Part shown: in pieces, positions 42,286 through 50,552 of the stretch
How positions within the stretch are numbered: the stretch's first letter is position 1
Layout: each line of letters begins with the position of its first letter
DNA from: an uncultured Prevotellaceae bacterium
Lineage (GTDB): Bacteria; Bacteroidota; Bacteroidia; Bacteroidales; Bacteroidaceae
Length of the DNA: 61,302 bases
Reading direction: 5' to 3'
Assembly (NCBI GenBank): GCA_900318555.1
Contig: ONKX01000027.1
Span: forward strand, 1 to 61,302
Notes under the pieces: model-generated
The model's database searches: none
What the model was told of the DNA's origin: nothing
What the model saw: the letters and a program-made list of their open reading frames with translations, nothing else
Position numbers and translations under genes: made by a program

Positions 42286-42336
42286 AGGTAAAAGGGTAAA
42301 AAAAGTAAAAAGGTAAAAGGATAAAAAAGGTAAACG
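42286..42336. repeat. GGTAAAA repeat before nhaC
   Basis: Loose repeats of AAAGGTAAAA fill the 51-base gap between the barrel gene and nhaC; no promoter is visible. Confidence 0.5.
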
Positions 42337-43944
42337 ATGAAAATAGATTCTGTGAAACCGGGAACGCCCAAGCGGGCAACATATCTGTCGCTGATAGCCG
42401 TACTGTTGTTTATGGGCTGTTTGAATTATGCCGTAGTCTTCAACGGCATGCAAGTAAAAGATACGGTATGGGCTCTGACGCCACCCCTCATAGCTATCTC
42501 GTTGGCTCTGATTACCAAGGAGGTGTACAGTTCGCTGTTCATCGGCATACTGTCGGGTGCTTTGCTCATAACAGACTTCGAGCCCGTGGGAATGCTTAAC
42601 CAGCTATTCCCGAACGGCATGATGACGGTGCTGGCAGACAAGTGGAACGTAGGCATACTCGTTTTCATGGTGATACTGGGTACGATGGTGCAACTGATGA
42701 ACCGTGCGGGTGGTTCGACAGCTTTCGGCGTGTGGGCTGCCGAGCGCATCAAAAGCCGTGCCGGTGCGCAACTGTCAACAATGCTGTTGGGTTGTCTGAT
42801 TTTCATTGACGACTACTTCAACTGTCTGACCGTTGGTTCCGTCATGCGCCCTGTCACCGACAAACACAAGATCAGCCGTGCGAAGCTGGCCTACCTGATT
42901 GATTCCACGGCGGCACCCATCTGCATCATTGCCCCCATCTCGTCGTGGGCGGCAGCGGTGGCAGGATTCGTCAAGGGCGAGAACGGCATCAGCATTTTCG
43001 TGCAGTCCATACCTTTTAATTTCTATGCGCTCCTGACCTTATTGATGATGGTGTTCATCATCCTGATGAAGCTGGACTATGGTCCCATGCTGTTGCACGA
43101 GAATAATGCACGCAAGGGCGACCTCTTCACTACCGGCAAGAGCAAGCAGGCCCAGGAAGAGAGCCGGAAGGAGACTAGGACAGGCCGTGTGTCAGACTTG
43201 ATCGTCCCTGTCGTGCTGCTCGTCTTCGGATGTGTCGTCGGCATGATATATACCGGTGGTTTCTTCCAAGGCAAGAGCTTCGTCGACGCCTTTGCTGCCA
43301 GCGATGCCTCAGTGGGGCTGGTGATGGGCTCCGCCGTAGCACTCGTCATCACTATTGCTTACTATTTGGTGCGTCAGTCGCTGTCGTTCAGCGAATGTAT
43401 GGATTGTCTGCCGGAAGGTTTCAAGCAGATGGTTCCCGCCATGTTGATTCTGACGTTTGCATGGACGCTGAAGAGCATGACCGACAACCTGGGAGCGGCA
43501 ACCTTTGTGGCCGGCGTGGTGGCAAACTCTGCCGGCGGACTCATGGGGCTCCTGCCTGCCATCATCTTTGTCGTTGCCACGGGTCTGGCTTTTGCCTCTG
43601 GAACATCTTGGGCTACCTTTGGCATCCTCATTCCCATAGTGGTGTCGTGTTTTCAGGAAATTGACCCGCAGCTGATGATTATCTCCATCTCTGCCTGTAT
43701 GGCCGGTGCGGTGGCTGGTGACCATTGCTCACCCATCTCCGATACCACCATCATGTCGTCGGCAGGTGCACAGTGTGAACACATGAATCACGTCACCACC
43801 CAGTTGCCGTACGTCATGACGACGGCCGCTGTGTCGTTCCTGACATTCCTCGTGGCAGGCTTCACAAAGAGTGCGGTGCTGTCTCTCGCTTTCGGTATCG
43901 TGGTACTGTTCCTGCTTCTGATGTTCATTCGTCGTAAACTATAG
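42337..43944 (+). CDS. nhaC: NhaC-family Na+/H+ antiporter
   Basis: 535 residues with about 12 hydrophobic segments. NhaC signatures: IDDYFNCLTVGSVMRPV, DSTAAPICIIAPISSWAA, FASGTSWATFGILIPI, and GDHCSPISDTTIMSSAGAQCEHMNHVTTQLPYV near the end. A charged loop (about 250-285) separates the halves. Members exchange Na+ or organic cations/acids for protons across the inner membrane. It follows the barrel gene by 51 bases and may share its transcript; PAP2 downstream has its own promoter. Confidence 0.92.
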   Translation: MKIDSVKPGTPKRATYLSLIAVLLFMGCLNYAVVFNGMQVKDTVWALTPPLIAISLALITKEVYSSLFIGILSGALLITDFEPVGMLNQLFPNGMMTVLADKWNVGILVFMVILGTMVQLMNRAGGSTAFGVWAAERIKSRAGAQLSTMLLGCLIFIDDYFNCLTVGSVMRPVTDKHKISRAKLAYLIDSTAAPICIIAPISSWAAAVAGFVKGENGISIFVQSIPFNFYALLTLLMMVFIILMKLDYGPMLLHENNARKGDLFTTGKSKQAQEESRKETRTGRVSDLIVPVVLLVFGCVVGMIYTGGFFQGKSFVDAFAASDASVGLVMGSAVALVITIAYYLVRQSLSFSECMDCLPEGFKQMVPAMLILTFAWTLKSMTDNLGAATFVAGVVANSAGGLMGLLPAIIFVVATGLAFASGTSWATFGILIPIVVSCFQEIDPQLMIISISACMAGAVAGDHCSPISDTTIMSSAGAQCEHMNHVTTQLPYVMTTAAVSFLTFLVAGFTKSAVLSLAFGIVVLFLLLMFIRRKL

Positions 43945-43951
43945 AAAAAAA

Positions 43952-43983
43952 TTTGGTAGTTCGCTCAACTTTTCGTATCTTTG
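43952..43983 (+). promoter_or_regulatory. promoter of the PAP2 gene
   Basis: TTTG (43952-43955), 20 bp, TATCTTTG (43976-43983). Third member of the repeated promoter module and nearly identical to the one at 40505. Confidence 0.8.
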
Positions 43984-44017
43984 CAGCCTGTTAAGACATT
44001 TAGAACTAAAAATAACG

Positions 44018-44689
44018 ATGACCAAGCAGGTATTTCTGAAGACGTTTTACATCTATGTGATTCCGTATTTTGTATTGCTCACGGTGATACTCAGCCTGAT
44101 GTATGCATATCCGAAACCAGAGCTTCACATGATGCTGAACTCCCATCACACGGGCATTCAGGATACTTTCTTCAAGTATTATAGTGTGATGGCTGAATGG
44201 CCGTTGTATGTTCTGGCATTGCTCCCCCTGTTGTGGAAGAAGGTTCGATGGACGATCTTCTTTGCCTTGTGTGAACTGACTGGCGGTGCTACCCTGCAGA
44301 TCATGAAACACACCATCTGTCACGCCCGTCCCGTCAGCGTGTTCGAGAATTTCCATGACGTGACTTTGCCCTTGGTAGAGGGCGTGACGATGTATCATGG
44401 CAACTCCTTCCCATCGGGACATGCCTCTACGTTCTTTATGTTCTGCACGTGCTGTGTCATTATCCTGGCATGTCACTACAGCCAGAAGAATAAAGCATAC
44501 AACCTCCGGTCGCGGTTGCTGTTTTACGCGTCGTTGTTGGTGCTGCTGGTGCTGGCAGCCTTGGGTGCATACTCACGTGTCTATCTGTCCCAACACTTCA
44601 TATCGGATGTGTGTGTGGGCAGCATCATCGGCTTTACGACACCGTTCTTGATGTTCTATTTGTTCAAGAAGAAAATCCTGAAAATATAA
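44018..44689 (+). CDS. PAP2-family membrane phosphatase
   Basis: 223 residues. All three PAP2 motifs are present: K(x6)RP in KHTICHARP, SFPSGHAST, and the SR(x5)H-x3-D motif in SRVYLSQHFISD. About six membrane helices surround the active site, which faces the periplasm. Members remove phosphate from lipids such as undecaprenyl pyrophosphate, phosphatidic acid or lipid A. Which lipid is used here cannot be told. A 30-base leader separates the -7 box from the ATG, and a terminator follows. Confidence 0.93.
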   Translation: MTKQVFLKTFYIYVIPYFVLLTVILSLMYAYPKPELHMMLNSHHTGIQDTFFKYYSVMAEWPLYVLALLPLLWKKVRWTIFFALCELTGGATLQIMKHTICHARPVSVFENFHDVTLPLVEGVTMYHGNSFPSGHASTFFMFCTCCVIILACHYSQKNKAYNLRSRLLFYASLLVLLVLAALGAYSRVYLSQHFISDVCVGSIIGFTTPFLMFYLFKKKILKI

Positions 44690-44703
44690 TCAAATAAAAA
44701 AGA

Positions 44704-44730
44704 GGTAAGCAAACTCGCTTACCCCTTATT
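44704..44730. terminator. terminator between PAP2 and GH51 genes
   Basis: Stem GGTAAGC/GGTAAGC complement (GCTTACC), 6-nt loop, with A's before and T's after; suited to both convergent genes. Confidence 0.7.
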
Positions 44731-44740
44731 GTTTTTGAGC

Positions 44741-46333
44741 CTATCGGATGTTGAGTACGACGATGGACTTTGCCGGTATCTTCACCGTGAGCACGCCTTT
44801 CTTCAACTTTGCATCCTTGAAGTCGGCAGGAGCAACGACGTTGGGATGCTGGAAGTCGTTGAAGTCAGCCACATTCTTCGAGGTGAGGATGCGACCGCTG
44901 ACAGTCTTCGCAGCATAGCCTTCCACGGTGAAATCGATGGTCTGGTCCTTGTCCAGCGAGACATTGGTGACGGCGAGGACGATGCTGCCGTCGGTGGTCT
45001 TCGCAGCCGAGGCAGAAAGCATGGGGCAGGGACGATAGCCGGCATCCTTCGCACCTTGCTTCTCCTTGAAATAGGCCTTGCTCACCTGCATGGTTTCGCT
45101 CTCGAGGTCGAGTGGAAGATAGGTAGCCTCTTGGAATGGAGTGTACATCTCGAAGACGTGGTAGGTCGGCGTGAGCACCATGTGGCCAGTACCTTCTTGG
45201 TCGGTCAGAATCATCGACTGCAGCACGTTCACAATCTGAGCAATATTCGCCATCTTCACACGGTCGGTGTATTTGTGGAACACATTCAACGAGAGTGCTG
45301 CCACGAAGGCGTCACGCAGGGCGTTCTGCTGGTAGAGGTGTCCGCTGATGGTGCCAGGTTCCTCGTCCCACCAAGTGCCCCATTCGTCCACGAGCAGGCC
45401 GACCTCGCCCTTCGGATCTTTCTCGTCCATGATGGCCTTGTGCTTCTTGATGACCTCCTCAATCTCCAGACATTTACCCAAAGCCCAGTAGTACTGGTCG
45501 TTGTCGAACTTCGTAGCCGAGCCCTTCGGACCGTCCCAGCCCGAGCATGTATAATAATGTAGGGAGACGCCCTGCATGCGATTGCCGATTTTGTCCATCA
45601 GCACTTCCGTCCACTTGTAGTCGTAGTCTGAAGCACCACTGCCGATGCGGTAGAGCTTGTTGCCGGTATAGTCGCGCAGGTAGGTATTGAATTTGCGGAA
45701 CTCGTCCGAGTAGTATTCCGGCGTCATGTTGCCACCGCAACCCCACGCCTCGTTGCCAATGCCGAAGTATTTCACGTGCCAGGCTTTTTCACGGCCGTTC
45801 TGACGACGCAGGCGGGCCATCGGAGTATCGCCGTCAGAGGTCATATATTCCACCCATTGCGCCATCTCCTTCACCGTGCCTGAGCCAACGTTTCCACTGA
45901 TGTAGGGCTCGCAGCCGAGCATTTCGCAGAGGTTCAGAAACTCATGGGTGCCAAACGAGTTATCCTCGATGGTGCCACCCCAGTTGTTGTTGCGCAACGA
46001 GGGACGCTGGTTCTTCGGACCGATGCCGTCCATCCAGTGATAGTCGTCGGCAAAACAGCCGCCCGGCCAGCGCAACACGGGAACCTTCAGCGCTTTCAGG
46101 GCTTCGAACACGTCCTTGCGGTAGCCGTTGATGTTGGGAATCTGAGAGCCTTCGCCCACCCAGAGGCCACCGTAGATGCAGGTGCCGAGGTGTTCGGAGA
46201 ACTGACCGTAGATTTCGCGGTTGATTTTTGCTCCTGCCTTGTCAGCGTGGAGCGTTGCCTTTACGTTGTCAGCCGCCATTGCCGTTGCAGCGCAGGCCAA
46301 TGCGATAAACGCAGATAAAACTTTCTTTCTCAT
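44741..46333 (-). CDS. secreted alpha-L-arabinofuranosidase (GH51)
   Basis: 530 residues with signal peptide [22 protein letters not shown]51 features: [35 protein letters not shown], the acid/base glutamate in [13 protein letters not shown], the nucleophile glutamate in [10 protein letters not shown], and [15 protein letters not shown]-terminal beta-sandwich domain (about 430-530) ends [17 protein letters not shown]. It removes arabinose side chains from arabinoxylan, arabinan or pectin outside the cytoplasm. It stands alone, without SusC/SusD or other polysaccharide genes nearby. Confidence 0.94.
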   Translation of the reverse strand: MRKKVLSAFIALACAATAMAADNVKATLHADKAGAKINREIYGQFSEHLGTCIYGGLWVGEGSQIPNINGYRKDVFEALKALKVPVLRWPGGCFADDYHWMDGIGPKNQRPSLRNNNWGGTIEDNSFGTHEFLNLCEMLGCEPYISGNVGSGTVKEMAQWVEYMTSDGDTPMARLRRQNGREKAWHVKYFGIGNEAWGCGGNMTPEYYSDEFRKFNTYLRDYTGNKLYRIGSGASDYDYKWTEVLMDKIGNRMQGVSLHYYTCSGWDGPKGSATKFDNDQYYWALGKCLEIEEVIKKHKAIMDEKDPKGEVGLLVDEWGTWWDEEPGTISGHLYQQNALRDAFVAALSLNVFHKYTDRVKMANIAQIVNVLQSMILTDQEGTGHMVLTPTYHVFEMYTPFQEATYLPLDLESETMQVSKAYFKEKQGAKDAGYRPCPMLSASAAKTTDGSIVLAVTNVSLDKDQTIDFTVEGYAAKTVSGRILTSKNVADFNDFQHPNVVAPADFKDAKLKKGVLTVKIPAKSIVVLNIR

Positions 46334-46371
46334 AATTGTATTATAGTTCTTGTGATTAATTATCTGGTTTG

Positions 46372-46379
46372 CAAAGATA
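46372..46379 (-). promoter_or_regulatory. -7 box of the GH51 gene
   Basis: TATCTTTG on the minus strand, 38 bases before the ATG. Confidence 0.55.
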
Positions 46380-46452
46380 CGGATTTTTTTTCAAAATACG
46401 TCATCGGAAACGTTTTTTTGTGTTCATGCTTGGTGGTTTGGAAAAAAATAAC

Positions 46453-46460
46453 TAATTTTG
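46453..46460 (+). promoter_or_regulatory. -7 box of the cupin lipoprotein gene
   Basis: TAATTTTG; 43 bases before the ATG at 46504. Confidence 0.5.
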
Positions 46461-46503
46461 CCCGGTGAGAAATTGACGAAATAACAGATAAAAGTTTAAA
46501 ACT

Positions 46504-47004
46504 ATGATGAAGAAAATGATGAATTGGGTGTTCGTTGCTACCCTCGTTTGCAGCTCAAGTGTATTGACTTCGTGTAAGCAGAAGCAAGTTCAGCAAGCTC
46601 CAGAGAACAATGCTGAGGTGCAAGTGGCTGATTCTGCCAAAAAGGTAGTAAGTACCGAACTGATTCGTACTGACAAGAGTTGGGATGGCGTAGAACTGCC
46701 CGACTATCTGCAGGGACGTCCCGAACTGGTGGCAGTGAAGTATGTGTTCCCCGCCGGACAGAAACTGGGCTGGCACCACCATCCCGTGATGAACTACGGC
46801 GTGCTGGTACAGGGCGAACTGACCATTATCGGACAGGACGGCAAGGAGAAGGTCGTTCATGAGGGTGAGGCTGTTGTAGAGATGGTCGGCACCATCCACC
46901 ACGGCGAGAACCGCGGCACGAAGGACGTCATCCTATACATGTTCTACCTCTCGCAGAAGAACATGCCGCTGGCCGTGCAACATCCCGATATTCCTTTAGA
47001 ATAG
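46504..47004 (+). CDS. cupin-domain lipoprotein
   Basis: 166 residues. A lipoprotein signal ends in VLTSC (cysteine about 24), followed by a Gln-rich linker. From about residue 70 there is a single cupin barrel: KYVFPAGQKLGWHHHPVMNYGVLVQGELTIIG, then EAVVEMVGTIHHGEN. Three consecutive histidines and the later His are the usual metal ligands. Function is unknown; such periplasmic or outer-membrane cupins may bind small molecules. Convergent with panE, 24 bases away. Confidence 0.87.
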   Translation: MMKKMMNWVFVATLVCSSSVLTSCKQKQVQQAPENNAEVQVADSAKKVVSTELIRTDKSWDGVELPDYLQGRPELVAVKYVFPAGQKLGWHHHPVMNYGVLVQGELTIIGQDGKEKVVHEGEAVVEMVGTIHHGENRGTKDVILYMFYLSQKNMPLAVQHPDIPLE

Positions 47005-47028
47005 ACGCTGCAATCAGTCTGTTTCTTC

Positions 47029-47925
47029 TTATAGGAACCGCAGCTCTGCCTCCAGCATCTCCAGTTTCGGCATCGGACAGCCTGCCTCGCGGGCAATCTC
47101 TAAGGGGCGGGTGTAGAGATAGTATATCTCCATGCGACGGTGGAAGTCGTAGTCCAGTCGCATGGATGGCGAATAGGGCGTCATGTTATCCGTCATATCT
47201 ATCATCTTGTCGACAAACGCCTCATCAAGGTTCTTCACACCCAGATGCTGGGCAGCACTCACCACCTCCATCATCTGCTCACGAATCAGTTGACGGGTCG
47301 ACTTGTTCTTCAGCAGCATGTCTGTCTGCGTGTGCAGGGCTACCGTCATACCGTTGAACGGCATGTTCCAAACAGCCTTTTTCCATCGTGCCTCATGATA
47401 TTCTACCAGTCCCGTCTCGATGCCGGCCTGACGGAATTCATCCACAACAGCCTGCATCAGCGCTTCGTCCTTGCAGGAATAGTTGGCCAAATTGATGCTG
47501 CCATAACACTGGTGGTTAACAACGCCTGGCTCTGTCTTGGCAGAACAGATAAAGGCCAGTCCGGCAGCTAGTTGCACGTTGGGAAACATCTTCTGCACAT
47601 CTTCCTCTACACCAATACCGTTCTGAATGAGCACCACAAGCGTTTTGTCATGGAGCAATGGGGGCAGCAATGACTGCAGTTTGCCGTTGTTCACAGACTT
47701 CAGACACACCAGCACCACGTCGCACTTCGGCATGTCCTCCGTATGCAAATACGCGTTTACATTATCCAGATGAAACGATCCGTCGCAGGAGTCTACCTGC
47801 AGACCATGCTGTTTCACATATTCATAGTCGCTGCGGAACAGAAAATGAAGTTCCTGTCCTGCATGAGCCAGTTTAGCTCCGTAATATCCTCCAATGGCAC
47901 CAGTGCCGATAATTCCGTATTTCAT
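47029..47925 (-). CDS. panE: 2-dehydropantoate 2-reductase
   Basis: 298 residues. NADPH-binding Rossmann motif IGTGAIGGYYGAKLAHAG at the N-terminus, VVLVCLKSVNN, and the C-terminal catalytic domain with KKAVWNMPFNGMTVAL (catalytic lysine and asparagine) and PSMRLDYDFHRRMEI near the end. It reduces ketopantoate to pantoate, the step after PanB, whose gene is at 22651. It lies 33 bases after the HExxH protein gene on the same strand and is probably the last gene of the ligA unit. Confidence 0.94.
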   Translation of the reverse strand: MKYGIIGTGAIGGYYGAKLAHAGQELHFLFRSDYEYVKQHGLQVDSCDGSFHLDNVNAYLHTEDMPKCDVVLVCLKSVNNGKLQSLLPPLLHDKTLVVLIQNGIGVEEDVQKMFPNVQLAAGLAFICSAKTEPGVVNHQCYGSINLANYSCKDEALMQAVVDEFRQAGIETGLVEYHEARWKKAVWNMPFNGMTVALHTQTDMLLKNKSTRQLIREQMMEVVSAAQHLGVKNLDEAFVDKMIDMTDNMTPYSPSMRLDYDFHRRMEIYYLYTRPLEIAREAGCPMPKLEMLEAELRFL

Positions 47926-47958
47926 ATTAATTGCTTTTAGCTGTATTATTCCATTTAG

Positions 47959-48405
47959 TTATTTTATCTTTAGACGTTCACTTAATGACATTTTTGCATA
48001 GCGGCGCCACTCGGCGGTGCCGTTTTGTTTGTCGTCGAGGTAGTGGAGGTCGTGCATGTGGGCATAGGCCTCCATTTCGAAGGGGTTGAGACGATAGCCT
48101 GCATTCTTCAGACGACGCCAATAGCGGCAGGCGAGGAGCCAGTACCAGCCGTAGAGGATGTAGAAGCAGAACCAGGAATCGTGGGTGGAGCGTGCCTGGT
48201 AGAGGTGAATCATCTCATGATTCTTGATGATGCTACTGACGGTATCCTTCGACGCGTGGGACGTATTGATACGTGCTGCCTCTTCCTTGCTGTGGGTGAT
48301 GATACGACCAAAAAAGGTCATACCGTCGTAGCCCTTGCGGATGAGCCAGGGACGCGCTATGGCACGCATGTCGGAGAGCTTACTCGGTCGTCGGAACAGT
48401 GGCAT
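47959..48405 (-). CDS. small HExxH-containing protein of unknown function
   Basis: 148 residues. A zinc-protease-like HEMIH motif (NHEMIHLYQA) lies in the middle, followed by an aromatic hydrophobic stretch (WFCFYILYGWYWLLACRYW) that may be a membrane segment, and then a second acidic/His group (MEAYAHMHDLHYL) that could supply the third metal ligand. The N-terminus is basic and has no signal peptide. Family unknown to me; it resembles the minimal peptidase-like proteins found in Bacteroidetes. The start overlaps the end of ligA by 26 bases. Confidence 0.6.
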   Translation of the reverse strand: MPLFRRPSKLSDMRAIARPWLIRKGYDGMTFFGRIITHSKEEAARINTSHASKDTVSSIIKNHEMIHLYQARSTHDSWFCFYILYGWYWLLACRYWRRLKNAGYRLNPFEMEAYAHMHDLHYLDDKQNGTAEWRRYAKMSLSERLKIK

Positions 48406-50482
48406 ATTGTGCTATGAAATCGTCTTCGGAGATGATGGGGATGCCCAGTTGCTGGGCCTTCTTGTTCTTGCCCGAGGTGGAGGTGACGTCATTATTAATA
48501 AGGTAGGACGTAGAACCACTGACAGCCGAGGCGACCTTGCCGCCCTGCGACTCGATATAGGCCTTGAGTTCGTTGCGGTTCTTGTAGTGATGCACGTCGC
48601 CAGTGATGACGAAGGTGAGGCCGGCACATTTGTCGCCTGACGCCGACACGTCGGGAGTGGTGACGGTGAGCTTCGTGAGGAGGCGACGGTAGCGGGCGAG
48701 GTTGCGTTCGTTACGGAACCATAGGACGAACTGGGCAGACTTCTCAGGGCCTATGCCGTCGATATGGGCGAAGACGTCGGAAGGGGAGAAAGCGGGAGAA
48801 CCGCTTTCCGCAGGAGCAGCGAAGAGGTCGCCTTCGACGGGGATACCCGATGAAGGGGCCGACGGAAAACCGTCGGGAACGGTGGCCATAGCCACTAATT
48901 CGTCAAGGGGGTAAGCTGAGAGCAGTCGTTTGCAGACGTCGAGGCCACAGAGCGGGATGTTGAGGGCGTAGAGCAATCGGTGAGCTTCGACCTCACGACT
49001 CTTATCAATACTGCGCATGATGTTGGAGGCCGACTTCTCGCCAAAGCCATCCATGCGCGAGAGTTCGAGGATATGGCTACGCAGTTCGTAGATGTCGGCA
49101 TATTCGGCAATCCATCCAAGGTTGATAAACTTTGAGAGCGTCTGTTCGGAGATTCCGTCGATGTTCATACCTTCTTTCGACACGAAACGCGCCAGTTTTC
49201 TGAGTTGCTTGGCGGCACAGTCAGGATTGGTGCAATGGAGCGTCTTGGTGCCGCTGGCCTCGCTGACGACAATCTGCGTGGACGCGTGGCAGACGGGACA
49301 TTCGTTTGGCACACTGAACGTGCCGACGCTCTGGGTGACCTTGATGACCTTGGGGATAATCTTGTTGGCCTTGATGACGCTGAGCTGGGTGCCAGGACCA
49401 CCGATGCCCAGACGTTCGCACTCGCTGATGTTGCATAGCGAGGCACGTTTGACGGTAGTACCCTCGAGTTCGACGGGTTGGAAGATGGCGACAGGGGAAA
49501 TGGTAGATGCCGCACACGACCACTCTACTTCTTTTAATATTGTGTCTGCCGACTCGTCCTGCCACTTGAAAGCCAATCCGGCTCGGGTGGCGTGATGGCC
49601 TGTGACGGACCCCGTTTGGGCGTAGTCGGTATCGTCGTAGCACACCACGAGGCCATCGACGGGGAAGGGATTCTGACGGGAGGTGACTTTTTGGGTAAAG
49701 CGAGCCAAAGTCGCTTCCACCGAACCTTCGTCGGGATGTTCGACCAGTTCGCGCTCGACTGTTTTGAAACCTTGAGCGTCAAGCCAAGCCATCCGTGCTC
49801 CCCAACTATTTAGTTGAAAGTTGAGAGTTGAAAGTTGAGAGTTGTCAATGTAAACCAATGTAAATGGTATCCACTGGATGTGACGCTGGCGCACCTCGTC
49901 AGGGTCTTTCAGTGTCAGCGAGCCAGAGGCGAGATTGCGCGGATTAGCATAGTCCTCGCCACTCTCCATAAGGAAGCGTTCGAAGTCGTCATAGCTGATA
50001 ACTGCTTCGCCACGAATGACAGTATGCCCTTGATAGTCTATAGTCTGCGGTATGCCGTTGATAGAACGAGCTAGATGGGTGATGTTGGTGCCGATATGTC
50101 CGTTGCCACGTGTGACAACCTTCGTCAACTTGCCATTGTCATAGGTTACTACGAGCGTCAGACCGTCCAGTTTCCACGATATCCAAATAGGTCGTTCCTC
50201 AGCCCATTTCACGAGGTCGCTGACCTGTTTGGTCTTCGCTAGCGAGAGGGCTGCAAACTCGTGTTCCTCCTTCTGCCCCGTAATAGTATCCTCGGAAACC
50301 TTCTGTGTGGGCGAATCGGGCAGGGTAGTGCCAGTCTCGTTTTCGAGTGCTTTCAGTTCGTCGAAACGCTGGTCCCACTCATAGTCAGTCATCTGTTCAG
50401 TCCGTCCGTTGTAGTAGGCGTCCGAAGCTTCGTTTAGCTCGCGAACGAGCTGTTCCATGCGTAATATCTTGTCGTTTGGCAT
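48380..50482 (-). CDS. ligA: divergent NAD+-dependent DNA ligase
   Basis: 700 residues from the ATG at 50482; the open frame continues upstream but passes through the promoter. Domain order is that of LigA: Ia region (YYNGRTEQMTDYEWDQRFDEL), adenylation domain with the KLDG lysine motif, OB region, Cys4 zinc finger (CPVCH, CTNPDC), helix-hairpin-helix part (DGFGEKSASNIM, IDGIGPEKSAQFV) and C-terminal BRCT (GLTFVITGDVHHY, SQGGKVASAVSGSTSYLI). Many normally invariant residues differ: ELKLDG reads SWKLDG, TRGDGxxGED reads TRGNGHIGTN, and VGRTGxITPVA reads CAASTISPVA. It may be a second ligase paralogue. An in-frame repeat (NSQLSTLNFQLN) lies in the adenylation domain. Confidence 0.88.
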   Translation of the reverse strand: MPNDKILRMEQLVRELNEASDAYYNGRTEQMTDYEWDQRFDELKALENETGTTLPDSPTQKVSEDTITGQKEEHEFAALSLAKTKQVSDLVKWAEERPIWISWKLDGLTLVVTYDNGKLTKVVTRGNGHIGTNITHLARSINGIPQTIDYQGHTVIRGEAVISYDDFERFLMESGEDYANPRNLASGSLTLKDPDEVRQRHIQWIPFTLVYIDNSQLSTLNFQLNSWGARMAWLDAQGFKTVERELVEHPDEGSVEATLARFTQKVTSRQNPFPVDGLVVCYDDTDYAQTGSVTGHHATRAGLAFKWQDESADTILKEVEWSCAASTISPVAIFQPVELEGTTVKRASLCNISECERLGIGGPGTQLSVIKANKIIPKVIKVTQSVGTFSVPNECPVCHASTQIVVSEASGTKTLHCTNPDCAAKQLRKLARFVSKEGMNIDGISEQTLSKFINLGWIAEYADIYELRSHILELSRMDGFGEKSASNIMRSIDKSREVEAHRLLYALNIPLCGLDVCKRLLSAYPLDELVAMATVPDGFPSAPSSGIPVEGDLFAAPAESGSPAFSPSDVFAHIDGIGPEKSAQFVLWFRNERNLARYRRLLTKLTVTTPDVSASGDKCAGLTFVITGDVHHYKNRNELKAYIESQGGKVASAVSGSTSYLINNDVTSTSGKNKKAQQLGIPIISEDDFIAQYATVPTTE
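49812..49844. repeat. 14-bp tandem repeat inside ligA
   Basis: AGTTGAAAGTTGAG twice in a row plus AGTTG. Leftward it codes for QLSTLNFQL. This type of repeat is otherwise seen in spacers, for example the TCAATT repeats near 28270. Confidence 0.8.
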
Positions 50483-50501
50483 AGTTTTTATCCAATTTTG
50501 T

Positions 50502-50532
50502 GCAAAGGTACAAAAAAAATTCGTACCTTTGC
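50502..50532. promoter_or_regulatory. head-to-head promoters of ligA and the ABC-F gene
   Basis: A perfect 10-bp inverted repeat, GCAAAGGTAC and GTACCTTTGC, separated by 11 bp. The left arm contains TACCTTTG for ligA (50510-50503) and the right arm TACCTTTG for the ABC-F gene (50524-50531). The ATGs lie 20 and 21 bases from their boxes. Confidence 0.7.
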
Positions 50533-50552
50533 AGTTCAAACGGAAAAAAATA

